A stretch of DNA of 64,000 nucleotides from SAR202 cluster bacterium bin127 (GCA_002239045.1 MPNN01000001.1:434001-498000), one strand, 5' to 3'. Positions 32,102 to 42,603 are shown, counted from the stretch's first letter. The notes: generated by a model not told the origin, from the sequence alone. Numbers and translations are program-made.

Positions 32102-32140
32102 TGTGGTTATCAACCCCTATTTGCCACCCATTTTAATCGC

Positions 32141-33310
32141 CTAAGGCATCCCCCCGATATCCAACGCTGCTCGGACGAATATCTCCGTCCCTATCGGCAA
32201 ACATGCCTCGTCGTAATCGAATTTGGCGTTGTGATGCCCTTCGGTGCCTTCTTTTGACGCGCCGAGGATGAAGTAGGTGCCGGGGATGCGGTTCAAGAAC
32301 TCGGCCATGTCGTCGCCAACGGATATCGGTTCGAGTTCGCCTACGGACTCTTCGCCGATGGTCTGCATTGCCATGCTCGTAACCCAGTTGGCAACGTCGG
32401 GATTGTTGATCACGGGCGGCGTCCCAGCGAGACGCGTATAGGTCGCGGTCGCACGAAGCGATTCGGCGACGTTGGTCGTGATCCGGCTCACTGCATCGGC
32501 AATGGTTCGGTGAGTTTTGGCGTTGTACGCTCGAATCGTGCCGTTGAGTCGCACCTCACCGGCGATGACATTGCCGGCAGAACCGCCGTGGATGCTGCCG
32601 AACGTTACGACGCCCATCTCTTGGGGCGAGATCTCGCGAGCCACAACCGTTTGCGCGGCGTTGATTATGTTCGCCGCTGCCACTACTGGGTCAACCGTCA
32701 GGTGTGGCATCGCGCCGTGCCCGCCGTGCCCTTTCACCGATATCTCGAAAAGGTCGGCACCGGCGAAGACCGTTGATTGATTGACCCCCACGAAGCCTGT
32801 CGGAGTCTGGTTCCAGAGATGAGTACCGATAACGGCATCAGCTTTGGCAATCTCCATTGCCCCGTCTTCGATCATCGCAATCGCGCCGTTGCTAAGTTCC
32901 TCCGAAGGTTGAAATATGAACACAACGTCGCCCGCAATCTCGTCAGAGATACTGGCCAGGATCTCCGCCGCGGTCAGCGCCATGGTGATGTGCCCATCGT
33001 GCCCACAAGCGTGCATGCTACCGTTGGTCGATGCGAATTCTAGGCCGGTCAGCTCGTTGATCGGCAGGCCGTCGATATCGGCCCTAATCGCAAGCGTTCG
33101 ACCGGGTTTTCCGCCCCTCAACCTGGCAATGATCCCTGTCGTACCGATGCCTTCTCGGACCTCAAGTCCGGTCTTGCGAAGTCGGTTGCCGATATATGCC
33201 GCGGTTTCGTTTTCTTGGAAGCCAGTTTCTGGGCGCGCATGTAGATACCGACGCGTGGCAACTATGTCGTCGCCGCGCGCTGAAACGAGGCTTGAGATTC
33301 TGTCGACCAT
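32141..33310 (-). CDS. M20 family amidohydrolase (hippurate/N-acyl amino acid type)
   Basis: 389 residues. The metal site is HACGHDGH (H100, C102, H104, D105, H107), with GYVxxxP-free lid domain following at about 185-300 and GTEGHHNAKFDYDEACLP near the C-terminus. Members hydrolyse N-acyl amino acids, hippurate or peptides. It starts right after the class I aldolase (2 bp gap), so the two are cotranscribed. The exact substrate is unknown. Confidence 0.85.
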   Translation of the reverse strand: MVDRISSLVSARGDDIVATRRYLHARPETGFQENETAAYIGNRLRKTGLEVREGIGTTGIIARLRGGKPGRTLAIRADIDGLPINELTGLEFASTNGSMHACGHDGHITMALTAAEILASISDEIAGDVVFIFQPSEELSNGAIAMIEDGAMEIAKADAVIGTHLWNQTPTGFVGVNQSTVFAGADLFEISVKGHGGHGAMPHLTVDPVVAAANIINAAQTVVAREISPQEMGVVTFGSIHGGSAGNVIAGEVRLNGTIRAYNAKTHRTIADAVSRITTNVAESLRATATYTRLAGTPPVINNPDVANWVTSMAMQTIGEESVGELEPISVGDDMAEFLNRIPGTYFILGASKEGTEGHHNAKFDYDEACLPIGTEIFVRAALDIGGMP

Positions 33311-33312
33311 GG

Positions 33313-34317
33313 TTAGACGTATTCGCCTTCGCGGGCTGCGGAAGTGGCGATCGAGCGTTCGATGAATGCCTTTTGGGCGGCTGGCACGTTGTCAGGATTT
33401 CCGCCCCATGTGCTGAGCGGTGTGGCTTGCAGTCCGCGTCCGTACGAGAATGTCAGCTCCCAAGGAGCGTTTTCGGCTTTGGCTATCTTGTTGATGGCAT
33501 CTAGGTTGACGGTCGCTTCTTCATCGCCCTGCCCTCCTGAGAGGAAGGCGATGCCGGGTACTGCGGCAGGAATGGTTCGTCGGAAACAGTCAACGGTGGC
33601 GCGAGCAACGGTCTGTGCGTCGGCACGATCTGCCGCGTCAGCGCCACTGAGCACCATGTTGGGTTTAAGGACCATGCCTTCGAGGTCGACGCGTTGCGAC
33701 TTGAGTTCGGCGAAAGTATTGTTGAGCGTCCGCTCCGTTACCCATTCGCACATTGCGATCGAGTGATCGCCGTCCATAAGGACTTCCGGCTCGACGATCG
33801 GGACAAGTCCGGCTTCTTGAGAAAGTGCGGCGAAGCGACCTAGCGCGTGGGCGTTGACGTTGATGCAGTAGTCGGAAGGGATGTGGTCGCCGATGGTGAT
33901 TACGGCACGCCACTTCGTGAAGCGCGCGCCGAGTTCGTAGTACTCGTTCAATCGATCTCGAAGCCCATCGAGGCCATCGGTGGTCAATTCTCCGGGGGCT
34001 CCGGCGAGCGGGTTGGTCGATTGGTCGACCTTTATTCCAGGAATTACGCCTTCGGCTTGCAAGATGTCCACGAACGGCGTGCCATCGCTGGCGGACTGCC
34101 GCAGCGTCTCGTCGTAGAGGATGACGCCGCTGATGTACTTACCGTAACCTTCGGACGTGAACAGGAGCTCCCGCCACGCTTGGCGGTTCGGCTCTTCGTT
34201 TGGCATGTTGATGGATGCCAAACGACGACCGATAGTGCCAGTAGATTCGTCCGCTGCGAGAATCCCCTTGCCCCTCGCGACCATTGCTTTGGCGATAGTG
34301 TGAAGCTCGTTGTCCAT
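33313..34317 (-). CDS. fda: Fructose-bisphosphate aldolase class I
   Basis: 334 residues. The Schiff-base region has LKPNMVL with K218; ILAADESTGTIGRRL (19-33), the LFTSEG motif and VPIVEPEVL (172-180) are all characteristic of the eukaryote-like class I enzyme. It splits or forms fructose-1,6-bisphosphate from dihydroxyacetone phosphate and glyceraldehyde-3-phosphate. It is divergent from fructose-1,6-bisphosphatase at 34525, so the 207-bp gap likely holds promoters for both, which suits gluconeogenesis on two- and three-carbon acids. The C-terminal Tyr of the classic enzyme is replaced by a terminal Val after EGEY. Confidence 0.9.
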   Translation of the reverse strand: MDNELHTIAKAMVARGKGILAADESTGTIGRRLASINMPNEEPNRQAWRELLFTSEGYGKYISGVILYDETLRQSASDGTPFVDILQAEGVIPGIKVDQSTNPLAGAPGELTTDGLDGLRDRLNEYYELGARFTKWRAVITIGDHIPSDYCINVNAHALGRFAALSQEAGLVPIVEPEVLMDGDHSIAMCEWVTERTLNNTFAELKSQRVDLEGMVLKPNMVLSGADAADRADAQTVARATVDCFRRTIPAAVPGIAFLSGGQGDEEATVNLDAINKIAKAENAPWELTFSYGRGLQATPLSTWGGNPDNVPAAQKAFIERSIATSAAREGEYV

Positions 34318-34524
34318 TGTCTTAATTCCTCCCGTTCAAACCTGTTCCGACCCTCAAGCGATGCCCTATTTTCGCTGAGTCAAATGCCATATCGGCTTGA
34401 TGCAAATGATACGGCATTCCCCGAAGTTGGTCGCCGTTGGAACAACGGATGACTGGCGAATTGGGGCATATAATGCAGGCACGAAAACTTGTGTTGATGC
34501 TCTCGAATTCTGGGATTCCGCAAT

Positions 34525-35517
34525 ATGCCGGTTACGCCACCAAATCTTTTCCAGCACGCAATGGACAACTCGAACGATGAGTTCGCTTCGCCGTCGGACC
34601 TGGCGATACTGCTCAACGCCATCGGGTCTGCTGGGAAGTTCATCTCCTCTGAGATCAACCGGGCTGCGTTGCGTGACTTCTTCGGTTCGGCAGGCGCGGC
34701 TAACGTTACCGGGGATGATCAGCAGAAGTTGGATGTGATAGGTGACAACGTCGTTGCCGAGGCATTGCTGACCACCGGTTTGGTCTGCGCGATGAGTTCG
34801 GAAGAGAATGCCGGGATGATCGATTGCGGAGACGCGGCAGTTACCGGGGAATACGTCGTCGTCTTTGATCCGGTCGATGGCTCGAGCAACATCGACGTGG
34901 CGGCTCCGATCGGCACGATATTTGGCATTTATAGGCGGCTCAGCGAGGGAGTTCCAGCAGGAGATGTTGACGTGCTAAGGCCCGGCAGCGAAATGTTGGC
35001 GGCTGGCTACGTGCTGTACGGTTCGTCGACCATCTTCGCCTACACATCCGGCGACGGCGTCCACTTCTTCACGTTGGACCCGACACTCGGCGATTATTTG
35101 CTGACGAACGAGAACGTCCGGTTACACGGTTCGTCTCGCGTATATTCCGCGAACGAAGGCAATTCGTCCAAATGGCACGATGCGGACCAAAATTGGGTTG
35201 CCCATGTCAAATCCGAAGGCTACACCGGCCGCTACATTGGCGCGCTAGTCGCCGACTTCCACCGCAACCTGATGAAGGGTGGCATCTACGCCTATCCGGG
35301 CGACAAAGGCAATCCAAGCGGGAAGTTACGTCTCTTGTTCGAGTGCGCGCCGCTTGCGTTCATTGCCGAGCAGGCAGGTGGCGCGGCGACCAACGGTACT
35401 ACGCGCATTCGGGACTTAGAGCCTGATCAACTGCATCACCGTACGCCGATGTATATCGGTAACGCTGATGAAGTGGCGTTGCTCGAGGGTTTTCATGTGA
35501 CCTCGTCCAATCGTTAA
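34525..35517 (+). CDS. fbp: Fructose-1,6-bisphosphatase class 1
   Basis: 330 residues. The metal site has SSEEN (91-95) and DPVDGSSNID (115-124), and YAYPGDKGNPSGKLRLLFE with its GG-rich C-terminal part fits the substrate site. This removes the C1 phosphate from fructose-1,6-bisphosphate in the cytoplasm and is the key gluconeogenic step. Divergent from the class I aldolase; brnT follows 4 bp after the stop. Confidence 0.92.
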   Translation: MPVTPPNLFQHAMDNSNDEFASPSDLAILLNAIGSAGKFISSEINRAALRDFFGSAGAANVTGDDQQKLDVIGDNVVAEALLTTGLVCAMSSEENAGMIDCGDAAVTGEYVVVFDPVDGSSNIDVAAPIGTIFGIYRRLSEGVPAGDVDVLRPGSEMLAAGYVLYGSSTIFAYTSGDGVHFFTLDPTLGDYLLTNENVRLHGSSRVYSANEGNSSKWHDADQNWVAHVKSEGYTGRYIGALVADFHRNLMKGGIYAYPGDKGNPSGKLRLLFECAPLAFIAEQAGGAATNGTTRIRDLEPDQLHHRTPMYIGNADEVALLEGFHVTSSNR

Positions 35518-35521
35518 CGTG

Positions 35522-35794
35522 ATGCGATATGAATGGGACGACGAAAAACGGCGCGGCAACGTGACCAAGCACGGTGTTGATTTTGCCGCGATCGAAGACT
35601 TTCATTGGGAATCTGCCTACATTGCTCTTGATTTGAGGTCCGGAGAACGACGATTCATAGCCGTGGGTTTCGTCGGAGAACGGTTACATGTGGCGGTCTA
35701 CACGCGACGGGGATTGAACAGACGTATAATTAGCCTTCGTAAAGCCAATCGGCGTGAAGCAAGACGTTATGCCCAAATCCAAAGAACTAAGTGA
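35522..35794 (+). CDS. brnT: BrnT-type toxin
   Basis: 90 residues, starting MRYEWDDEKRRGNVTKHGVDF. The YEWDxxK-NxxKHGVxF motif and the later RRIISLRKANRREARRY mark BrnT (DUF497), a RelE-like ribonuclease toxin. A GTG at 35519 is possible but ATG 35522 matches the family start. It overlaps the antitoxin gene by 26 bases and lies just after fbp. Confidence 0.88.
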   Translation: MRYEWDDEKRRGNVTKHGVDFAAIEDFHWESAYIALDLRSGERRFIAVGFVGERLHVAVYTRRGLNRRIISLRKANRREARRYAQIQRTK

Positions 35795-35975
35795 TATGTC
35801 GTTTGCTGAGGTTGCCGACCGGGACGGTGAAGACGCGGCGATCGATGCTGGCATTGCGTCCGATCCCGACACGTTTGAACTGGATGCCGAATGGTTCAAG
35901 CGGGCGCGCCCAGCGGATCAAGTCGATCCCGCGCTGGTAGATGATTCAGAGCCAGCTTTTTCATCCGAGTCCTAA
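35769..35975 (+). CDS. brnA: BrnA-type antitoxin
   Basis: 68 residues beginning MPKSKELSDMSFAEVADRDGED, with DAEWFKRARPADQ, the BrnA-family core. BrnA binds its own promoter and neutralises BrnT. Order toxin-then-antitoxin is the normal brn layout. The start is ATG 35769, inside the end of brnT. No DNA-binding tail beyond the short core is seen, so the protein is on the short side. Confidence 0.78.
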   Translation: MPKSKELSDMSFAEVADRDGEDAAIDAGIASDPDTFELDAEWFKRARPADQVDPALVDDSEPAFSSES

Positions 35976-36101
35976 CGGATCTAGTCCGAAGCTCCGGGGT
36001 CGGTATTTCCCTGCGCTGACGATGTCGCGTTGCTTGATGGTTTTTACTCGGACCCATCACCCTAACCCTCTCAGATGTTGGGGACAGGTAGCTGAGATGC
36101 C

Positions 36102-37313
36102 CTACATCAACCCGCGTTTCTTGAAGAGTTTGGCTAGTTTCTCGATGCCGTCGTAGCACTTCTCTGGCGTCTCAAAGGCGAAGCAAAGGCGAGCGCAGTT
36201 CTGACCGTCGCCGTTTGGTGCGAAGCCGACGCCACCGTTGTAACCCACGCCTTCAGCGAAGATTTCGTCCCTAGGTGAGGTAATGTCAGTTCCCTCGGGC
36301 ATGGTTAGCCAGGTATAGCAACCGCCTTGGGGCTTCGACCAAGTTGCACCGACATCCGTGAAGTTATCCGACAATGATTCGTCCATCGCGTCGCACTTCT
36401 GCTTCAGCAGCGGATTGAAACGTTCACGGTGCTCGTCGAGACTGTTTCGCAGGAATCCTTCGATTGCGTAACTCGCGAACTGGTTGGGGCCAGAACCTAT
36501 CTTGCAGCTCATCGCCCGTCGCAAGACCTCCGGCGCGGCGGTAAAGTAGCCCATGCGAAGGCCGGGTGCAAGCAGTTTGGAGAACGATGCGACGTGGATA
36601 ACGATACCCGAGTCGTCGAGAGTTCGGAAGGCAGGTTGGACCTCACCATCGAAACGGAGATCGACGTAACACTCATCTTCGACTATCGGGACACCGTGCC
36701 GATGTGCGATCTCGAGAATCGCTCCGCGTCTATCCAACGGCAGCGTAGGTCCCATCGGATTCTGATGCTCTGCGATGGTGTAGATCATCTTCGGCTTTTT
36801 GCCCTTTGCCGACAGTTTGGAGATCAATTCATCCAGAGCTTCGGGCACTAATCCGTCGTCATCCGTTTCAGATCCATAAACGGTGTTGCCGAAGCGTTGC
36901 AACTGGTTGAGTGTTCCGCTGTATACGAAGTGCTCGGTGATGGCGGTATCACCGGGGTTCGTCAGAGCCTGAATCGCAAGTCCGATCGCTTCGCCGGAAC
37001 CGGCGGTGATCAAGATGTCGTCGATTCCGACCTTAAAGCCGCGGTCGTACTCGAGTTTCCAAGCGGCATACTCACGAAGTTCAGGCGAACCCGCGGGCTG
37101 CGGATAGTAGGCCATATTCCGGGCCACCTCATCGCCGCGCGAGTCCATCGCCGTCTGCAATGCGCCGATCAGTCCGTCCATCGGCGACGTTTCGGGCGCT
37201 GGATATGCGACCGCAAAGTCGTATTCGGCGTGGGCAACGCTATTGATGGGTGAGTCTTCTGACCGTTCCGAGAAAAGGCCTTCGTAACTAAAGCGCGTTG
37301 TGGCTGCTGTCAT
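36102..37313 (-). CDS. Class I/II PLP-dependent aminotransferase (2-aminoadipate/MocR-like)
   Basis: 403 residues. The PLP lysine is K246 in ASFSKLLAPGLRMGY. YTIAEHQNPMGPTLPLDRR and VEDECYVDLRFDG carry the Asn and Asp/Tyr contacts of the fold. The sequence is closest to PLP enzymes acting on 2-aminoadipate, aromatic or branched amino acids. It stands alone, divergent from an alcohol dehydrogenase. The amino donor and acceptor cannot be defined from sequence. Confidence 0.85.
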   Translation of the reverse strand: MTAATTRFSYEGLFSERSEDSPINSVAHAEYDFAVAYPAPETSPMDGLIGALQTAMDSRGDEVARNMAYYPQPAGSPELREYAAWKLEYDRGFKVGIDDILITAGSGEAIGLAIQALTNPGDTAITEHFVYSGTLNQLQRFGNTVYGSETDDDGLVPEALDELISKLSAKGKKPKMIYTIAEHQNPMGPTLPLDRRGAILEIAHRHGVPIVEDECYVDLRFDGEVQPAFRTLDDSGIVIHVASFSKLLAPGLRMGYFTAAPEVLRRAMSCKIGSGPNQFASYAIEGFLRNSLDEHRERFNPLLKQKCDAMDESLSDNFTDVGATWSKPQGGCYTWLTMPEGTDITSPRDEIFAEGVGYNGGVGFAPNGDGQNCARLCFAFETPEKCYDGIEKLAKLFKKRGLM

Positions 37314-37467
37314 GTGCGACTTACTCCGATTTGTTGAGTCAACTTCACGAATTGTATTGGCAAGTGGATGCAGAGTCTAAATGCACGTTAGACTTCCTGC
37401 ATCGAACGAGAACGAAGACGGTCGACGATGCCGTTCTGTCGGCCGCAAAAAACGCGGAGGTTCAGCG

Positions 37468-38499
37468 ATGCGAGGGATCAAATTCCTAGGCGACCACCGT
37501 TCTGAAGTCATCGACTACCCGGATGAGGAGCCGGGCCCCGGGTATGTGCTACTTAAGATGCGGTCATCGGGGATGTGCGGTTCTGACCTGCATCGATATC
37601 GCGCAACGTTACCGCCGGAAGAATTGGAACGACCTCCAGTGCGGCCTGGTCATGAACCCTGCGGTGAGGTCGCCGCGATCGGTGACGGCGTAAAAGGGTT
37701 GCGGATCGGCGATCGCATCATGCAACACCACTACGAAGGCTGTCGAGAATGCCGCTTTTGCAGGACGGGGTGGTCCCAGCTGTGCCGTGGGTCTGGACGA
37801 GTGACGCATGGATATGGCCGGCACGGCGGACACGGCGACTACATGATCGCCCACTCGTCTACTTGTTTGATCTTGCCGGACGAGTTGAGTTTCGAGGTCG
37901 GTGCCTTTCTTGCGTGCGGCGCCAGCACCGCGTTCCACGGATTGAAGAAGCTGCAACTCTCGGGTCTCGACACCATCGCAATATTCGGTGCCGGCCCGGT
38001 CGGTCTGGCAGGGGTTATGTTCGCCGCTGAGATGGGCGCGCGCGTCATCTCTGTAGATATCTCTGGCGAGCGATTGGAGATGGCGAAAGCCGCTGGCGCG
38101 TGGGAAGTGGTTGACAACAGCGATGGTTCCGCCGTCGAGCAGATTGTCGATCTAACCCACGGTGAAGGTGCCGACGCCACGCTCGAAGCCATCGGACTGC
38201 ACGCTACCCGGCTCGCCGCGGTCCAGTCAACGCGCATCTTCGGACGTTGTTGTTTCGTCGGGGAAGGTGGCGATTTTCATGTCGAACCTAGCCCGGACAT
38301 CATCCATCGGCACTTGACGTTGGTTGGGTCATGGACCTTCAGTACGCACGGGCTTGAGGAGGCGGCAAGGTTTACCGCCCGCCGAGGAGTGCCTCTGGGG
38401 AGTTTGATCACCGGTCGTTGCGATATCGAAGGAGTACCGTCTGCCTACCAACGATTTGAGGCGGGAGCACCCGGCAAGTTCGTTATCAATTGGGACTGA
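37468..38499 (+). CDS. Zinc-dependent alcohol dehydrogenase (MDR family), fourth in window
   Basis: 343 residues. Catalytic zinc: GMCGSDLHRY and GHEPCGE; structural zinc: EGCRECRFCRTGWSQLC. The Rossmann motif is FGAGPVGLAG. The ATG at 37468 with CGGAGG nearby was chosen over an upstream ATG at 37381. It is only distantly like the three tandem enzymes at 4400-7786 and resembles sorbitol/threonine-dehydrogenase-type members. Substrate unknown. Confidence 0.86.
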   Translation: MRGIKFLGDHRSEVIDYPDEEPGPGYVLLKMRSSGMCGSDLHRYRATLPPEELERPPVRPGHEPCGEVAAIGDGVKGLRIGDRIMQHHYEGCRECRFCRTGWSQLCRGSGRVTHGYGRHGGHGDYMIAHSSTCLILPDELSFEVGAFLACGASTAFHGLKKLQLSGLDTIAIFGAGPVGLAGVMFAAEMGARVISVDISGERLEMAKAAGAWEVVDNSDGSAVEQIVDLTHGEGADATLEAIGLHATRLAAVQSTRIFGRCCFVGEGGDFHVEPSPDIIHRHLTLVGSWTFSTHGLEEAARFTARRGVPLGSLITGRCDIEGVPSAYQRFEAGAPGKFVINWD

Positions 38500-38980
38500 T
38501 GCCCTCCGTTGATGTTTCGTATCCGCGCTCGTTCCCAACCCTTCGGAGGAACGTTTGACGCCGAGGTTACGCGGCACATTTTCCAACGCGAATCCATTTA
38601 CACGCGAAATTACGAATCCTGCTAAACTAGAAACTTCCGCACTGGCTCGTTTTCGATTTGCTACGAATCGCGCCGCATGGAACAGTTCAAACCACAAACG
38701 AAACTTCGTCGCAACTTGCGTCGTAACACCTAGTAGAGGCAAACCCCATTCCTAGAAAATGGTCTGAGTGCGATCCGCACCACTCTTGCCAGACCAACGT
38801 GCAACGCTTGCTCACGGTTACTGGAACCGACGAACAGGGCGAAGTCACTGCATTTGAGCGACATAGTATCAGAAACGCCGCGGGAAATGGCCCTTCGCAA
38901 GCCTGGGATTGCAGGATTTACATACAACCACTGAACTCAAATCGATTGTCAGAACGATTACACGAAAGGGAACCGATCAA
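38500..38980. other. Long leader region before rpoD
   Basis: 481 bp without a supported gene between the alcohol dehydrogenase and the sigma factor. It must hold the rpoD promoter; TTTACA (38597-38602) and TAAACT (38623-38628) are spaced 20 bp apart, too wide to be sure. No known RNA motif or repeat was recognised. Confidence 0.35.
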
Positions 38981-40717
38981 TTGGTGACAATTGCCAACAC
39001 TCGAGTTGACGACGCCTCCGACGACGAGACGGACTTGACAACCAGCGAAACCGGCACTGCCGTGATGCCTCAGACCGACGGAGGTACCTTTAGTTTTGCT
39101 GATTTGTCGTCGGACGACGAAGGCGCGCCGTCAATCGGCGCAGCCAACGCGTCGACTGAACTGGAAGCGTGGGAGGCCGCGCGAGAAGAAGGCCCGGAAA
39201 TCAACCCGGCCGCCGCCGCAACGGAAGATTCTGCAACCGACGACAACGTCCGGATGTACCTCCGCGAGATCGGCGATGTTCAGTTGTTGAGCAAAGCCGA
39301 CGAGGCGATGCTCTCGCAGCGTGTCGAATCCGCCAACTGGTTGGAACGCATCGAATGGGACATCCGCGGTACTCTCTTGACTGTCCACGGTTTCAAAGAA
39401 TACCCGCGTAATCGAGACCAATTGCCCGACAATCCGTCAATGGTTGAGGCCGTCGGAGTTGTAGCCATCGTTTTGCGCCGATTGAGCCGACTCGCGCTCA
39501 TCGCAGACCAAATTGCGACCTACATGGCGAAGCCAAAGCCTGTCACACTTGAGCAGTTGCTGGTCGATTTCGAATACCGCACGATGATCAACGCGGCGCG
39601 CGACACCCAGGTCAAAGACCTCAGCAAGTTGCCGCCTTACGAACTCCTGCTCCGCTACTTGGCGGACACGCTCGAGATTTACGAGACGACGAACCTCATG
39701 GAGCGTTTCGGCGTATTTGACGAGACCGCGCAGAAGGGGCGCGGCAAGAAAGCCCAAAAGCTCAACACCAAAGACGCGCGTCTGAAACGTCGCTTGGACA
39801 AGACGAGTCTGCTCGTCCGCGAGTTGGCTATCCTTTCGAGCCTGCTACCGTCCGACCTGAGTCTTGTGATGCCGCCGGAGTTGAAGATCGAAGACTTGGC
39901 AGTCGACGAAGGCATCGAGCCGTGGCATGAGTCCTACCTAACCGAGGCCAATTCGATCCTCGAATCGCATCTGTCGTCCATCAAGCACGATGGCGAAAAG
40001 GCGCGCGACCACCTCGGCAAGGCCAACCTTCGCCTCGTAGTCAGCGTCGCCAAAAAGTACACCAACCGTGGCCTGACCTTCGAGGACTTAATCCAAGAAG
40101 GCAACATCGGTTTGATGCGGGCGATCGACAAGTTTGACTACCGCAAGGGCTTCAAGTTCAGCACGTACGCAACATGGTGGATCCGACAGGGAGTCACCCG
40201 AGCGATCGCCGACCAGTCGCGAACCGTCCGTATCCCGGTTCACATGTACGAGGCATTGAACAAAGTTCGACGGGCGTCGCGTGAGCTTGCGCAGGAATAC
40301 GACCGCAAGCCGACGATCGAGGAGATCGCGGAGCGGGTCGAGATGACAGTGGAAAAGGTCACCGACGTTCTCAAGAACGGTCAGGAGCCAATGTCGCTTG
40401 AAACGCCGGTGGGCGAAGACGGCGACAACGAGCTTGGCGACCTGCTCCCCGACCGCGAAGCATTGGCGCCGCCCGAAGAGACGGCCCAGCGACTCTTGAG
40501 CAACGACATCTCCAACATCCTGAATGAACTCGAAGAACGCGACCGCGAGGTCTTGATTCTTCGCTTCGGCCTGAAGGATGGAAAAGAGTACACGCTCGAA
40601 GAGATCGGTACCCGCATGGACTTGACGCGCGAGCGCATCCGCCAGATCGAACGAACAGCGCTGAAGACGCTTCAGCGTAGCCGCGCCGTCTGGGAGATAA
40701 AAGAGCACCTCAACTGA
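38981..40717 (+). CDS. rpoD: Primary RNA polymerase sigma factor (RpoD/SigA)
   Basis: About 578 residues. Region 1.2 is [22 protein letters not shown]. Region 2 runs from [29 protein letters not shown] through [27 protein letters not shown]. Region 3 is [19 protein letters not shown], and region 4 has [15 protein letters not shown] [22 protein letters not shown] ending with [15 protein letters not shown]. The acidic, low-complexity N-terminus resembles region 1.1. Start is uncertain: TTG 38981 and GTG 38984 both follow AAAGGG; an in-frame TTG at 38909 lacks a ribosome site. It is followed by a strong terminator. Confidence 0.92.
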   Translation: MVTIANTRVDDASDDETDLTTSETGTAVMPQTDGGTFSFADLSSDDEGAPSIGAANASTELEAWEAAREEGPEINPAAAATEDSATDDNVRMYLREIGDVQLLSKADEAMLSQRVESANWLERIEWDIRGTLLTVHGFKEYPRNRDQLPDNPSMVEAVGVVAIVLRRLSRLALIADQIATYMAKPKPVTLEQLLVDFEYRTMINAARDTQVKDLSKLPPYELLLRYLADTLEIYETTNLMERFGVFDETAQKGRGKKAQKLNTKDARLKRRLDKTSLLVRELAILSSLLPSDLSLVMPPELKIEDLAVDEGIEPWHESYLTEANSILESHLSSIKHDGEKARDHLGKANLRLVVSVAKKYTNRGLTFEDLIQEGNIGLMRAIDKFDYRKGFKFSTYATWWIRQGVTRAIADQSRTVRIPVHMYEALNKVRRASRELAQEYDRKPTIEEIAERVEMTVEKVTDVLKNGQEPMSLETPVGEDGDNELGDLLPDREALAPPEETAQRLLSNDISNILNELEERDREVLILRFGLKDGKEYTLEEIGTRMDLTRERIRQIERTALKTLQRSRAVWEIKEHLN

Positions 40718-40758
40718 GGTGATGCGCTGCCCTCTCGCATGGGCGAAAAGCAATGGTC

Positions 40759-40807
40759 AACTGGCCCCGCGTTCCAACGGCGCGGGGCCAGTTGCTTTGT
40801 TGTGTTT
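40759..40807 (+). terminator. Rho-independent-type terminator after rpoD
   Basis: Perfect 13-bp stem (AACTGGCCCCGCG with its complement at 40781-40793) around a 9-base loop, followed by a T-rich tail (GCTTTGTTGTGTTT). It lies 42 bp after the rpoD stop and separates it from malate synthase. Confidence 0.75.
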
Positions 40808-40926
40808 ACGGCATCCGGCCAGCGTGACCGAGGCTAATTGTGTAGGCGGGATCCAGGCATGGTTATAAGATGTTGATTTGCTTTGAATCAACATGAATAG
40901 CGGCCTACGAGTCGACTGAGGGGACT

Positions 40927-42603
40927 ATGGCAGACGCAGAGCGGGTCCGATCTAACGCGACGGGAAATTGGGAAGACATTCTCACCGACGAAGTGAAGGG
41001 ATTGGTCGCTTCACTTCAAGACGAGTTCAGCGAGCGCATCGCCGGATTGCGCGAGGCGCGCATCGATAGCATCAACGCGGCGGTACATCACGGCGTCCAA
41101 CCCGGACATCTAGCCGCGAGCGCAGCTACCACCACAGAGTGGTCCGTCCCCGAGATGCCAGACGAACTCTGGAATCCGGGAATTGAGATTTCCGGACCCG
41201 CGCACATGACGTCGATGTTCATCAACGCTCTGAATCCAGGTCCCGAAGGTGAACGCGCAGCCGGCGACCTTGACGATGATGAGGACTCCGCGAGTCATCT
41301 TCTCGACGACACGTTACTTGCCGCCCGCAACCGCAAAGGCGCAGTTGACCGTTCGCTGACCTTCTACAACGAAGTTCGCGACCGCCGTTACTCGATACAG
41401 GACGGCGAGATACCGTTCTTCATGCACCGTGAGCGAGGTCTGCATCTCGACGATCACGATCTGCTCGTGGATGGTAAACCAGTGTCCGCAACCGTCTTGG
41501 GGTCCCTACTGACGCTCTACCACGCTGGACAAGCCCAGGCGGAGCGAGGTCAGGGAATCTACTTTTACATCCCCAAGACCGAGTCTCCTGAGGAAGCGGC
41601 ACTCTATCGTGACCTCTTCGCGTCGATCCAGAACCGCGTTGCAGGACTGAAAGACGCCACGATACGCGGCATACTCCTCGTCGAGTCTCTGCCATTGGTA
41701 TGGACGATGGAGGAGAGCCTCCACGCGCTCGGACCCTACGCGGCCGGGCTGAACGCTGCCCGTTGGGATCTTAAGGCGTCGCTACTCGAGTACGTAATGG
41801 CCGACCGAGGGAGCCTATGGCCCGATAGATTTGGCGTCGCAGTTCCGACGACACCCTTCATCGCCAACATCTTCCGTCGTTTAGTTGCGGTCTGCATGAA
41901 ACACAACGCCGTCCCAATCGGCGGCATGGCAACCGCCCTGCCCCATCGCGACCAAGAGGTCAACGAAGAGGCCGCGGCCACGGTGCGCGGCGACAAGACC
42001 TGGGAGGCCGAACAGGGCTTCCTGCGCGGTTGGGTCGCTCACATCTACCACATGAAATCCGCCGGCGATCCCTTCAAGGAACTCCGCAACAGTGGTTGGG
42101 AACCGTCGCCCGACATGGCCGACCCGGGTAACTATCCGGTAAACATCGAGACCCCCGAAGGTCCAGTCACCCAAGAAGGCACTCGCCAAAACGCCCGAAC
42201 CCTCATCGAATACGTGGAAGGATGGCTTGGCGGCCGCGGCGCAAAAGGGATCGACCGATTGGCCGGTCGACCAGGACGCCGCCCTGCTCTCATGGAAGAC
42301 CTCGCCACGGCTCGCATCTCAGTCGCCCAAATGGCACAGCGCGTGATCCACGAAGCCCAAGCCGAAGACACCGGAGCGACCCACGACCTCTCCCTGTTGA
42401 AGTCGATAATCGCCGACGAAGGCCAAGACATCATCAACCTCCTCGGCCCCAACGCACCCGCGGCAGCCGTCAAACGCTACCAAGACGCGACACGAATCTC
42501 CATGCAATGGCTCAAGAACTACACCGAGTTCAACTTTAGGTCGCTGGGATCGTATAGCCGCAAGGACCTCTCCGCGATTGGCGCTGCAGAGGACGCGATT
42601 TAG
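40927..42603 (+). CDS. aceB: Malate synthase A
   Basis: 558 residues. It condenses glyoxylate and acetyl-CoA to malate. Family blocks are GIYFYIPKTESPEEAALYRDLF and IRGILLVESLPLVWTMEESLHAL. Also present are the CoA/acid-binding IGGMATALPHRD and a C-terminal part with RISVAQMAQRV. The N-terminal 120 residues are of the isoform-A type. Single transcription unit with its own start after the rpoD terminator. No isocitrate lyase is seen in the window; glyoxylate can come from glycolate oxidase (15752-25549). Confidence 0.9.
   Translation: MADAERVRSNATGNWEDILTDEVKGLVASLQDEFSERIAGLREARIDSINAAVHHGVQPGHLAASAATTTEWSVPEMPDELWNPGIEISGPAHMTSMFINALNPGPEGERAAGDLDDDEDSASHLLDDTLLAARNRKGAVDRSLTFYNEVRDRRYSIQDGEIPFFMHRERGLHLDDHDLLVDGKPVSATVLGSLLTLYHAGQAQAERGQGIYFYIPKTESPEEAALYRDLFASIQNRVAGLKDATIRGILLVESLPLVWTMEESLHALGPYAAGLNAARWDLKASLLEYVMADRGSLWPDRFGVAVPTTPFIANIFRRLVAVCMKHNAVPIGGMATALPHRDQEVNEEAAATVRGDKTWEAEQGFLRGWVAHIYHMKSAGDPFKELRNSGWEPSPDMADPGNYPVNIETPEGPVTQEGTRQNARTLIEYVEGWLGGRGAKGIDRLAGRPGRRPALMEDLATARISVAQMAQRVIHEAQAEDTGATHDLSLLKSIIADEGQDIINLLGPNAPAAAVKRYQDATRISMQWLKNYTEFNFRSLGSYSRKDLSAIGAAEDAI

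Noticed and set aside
38799..38987. 62-codon frame before rpoD
   Set aside because: No ribosome site, no recognisable motif and it runs into the start of rpoD in another frame.
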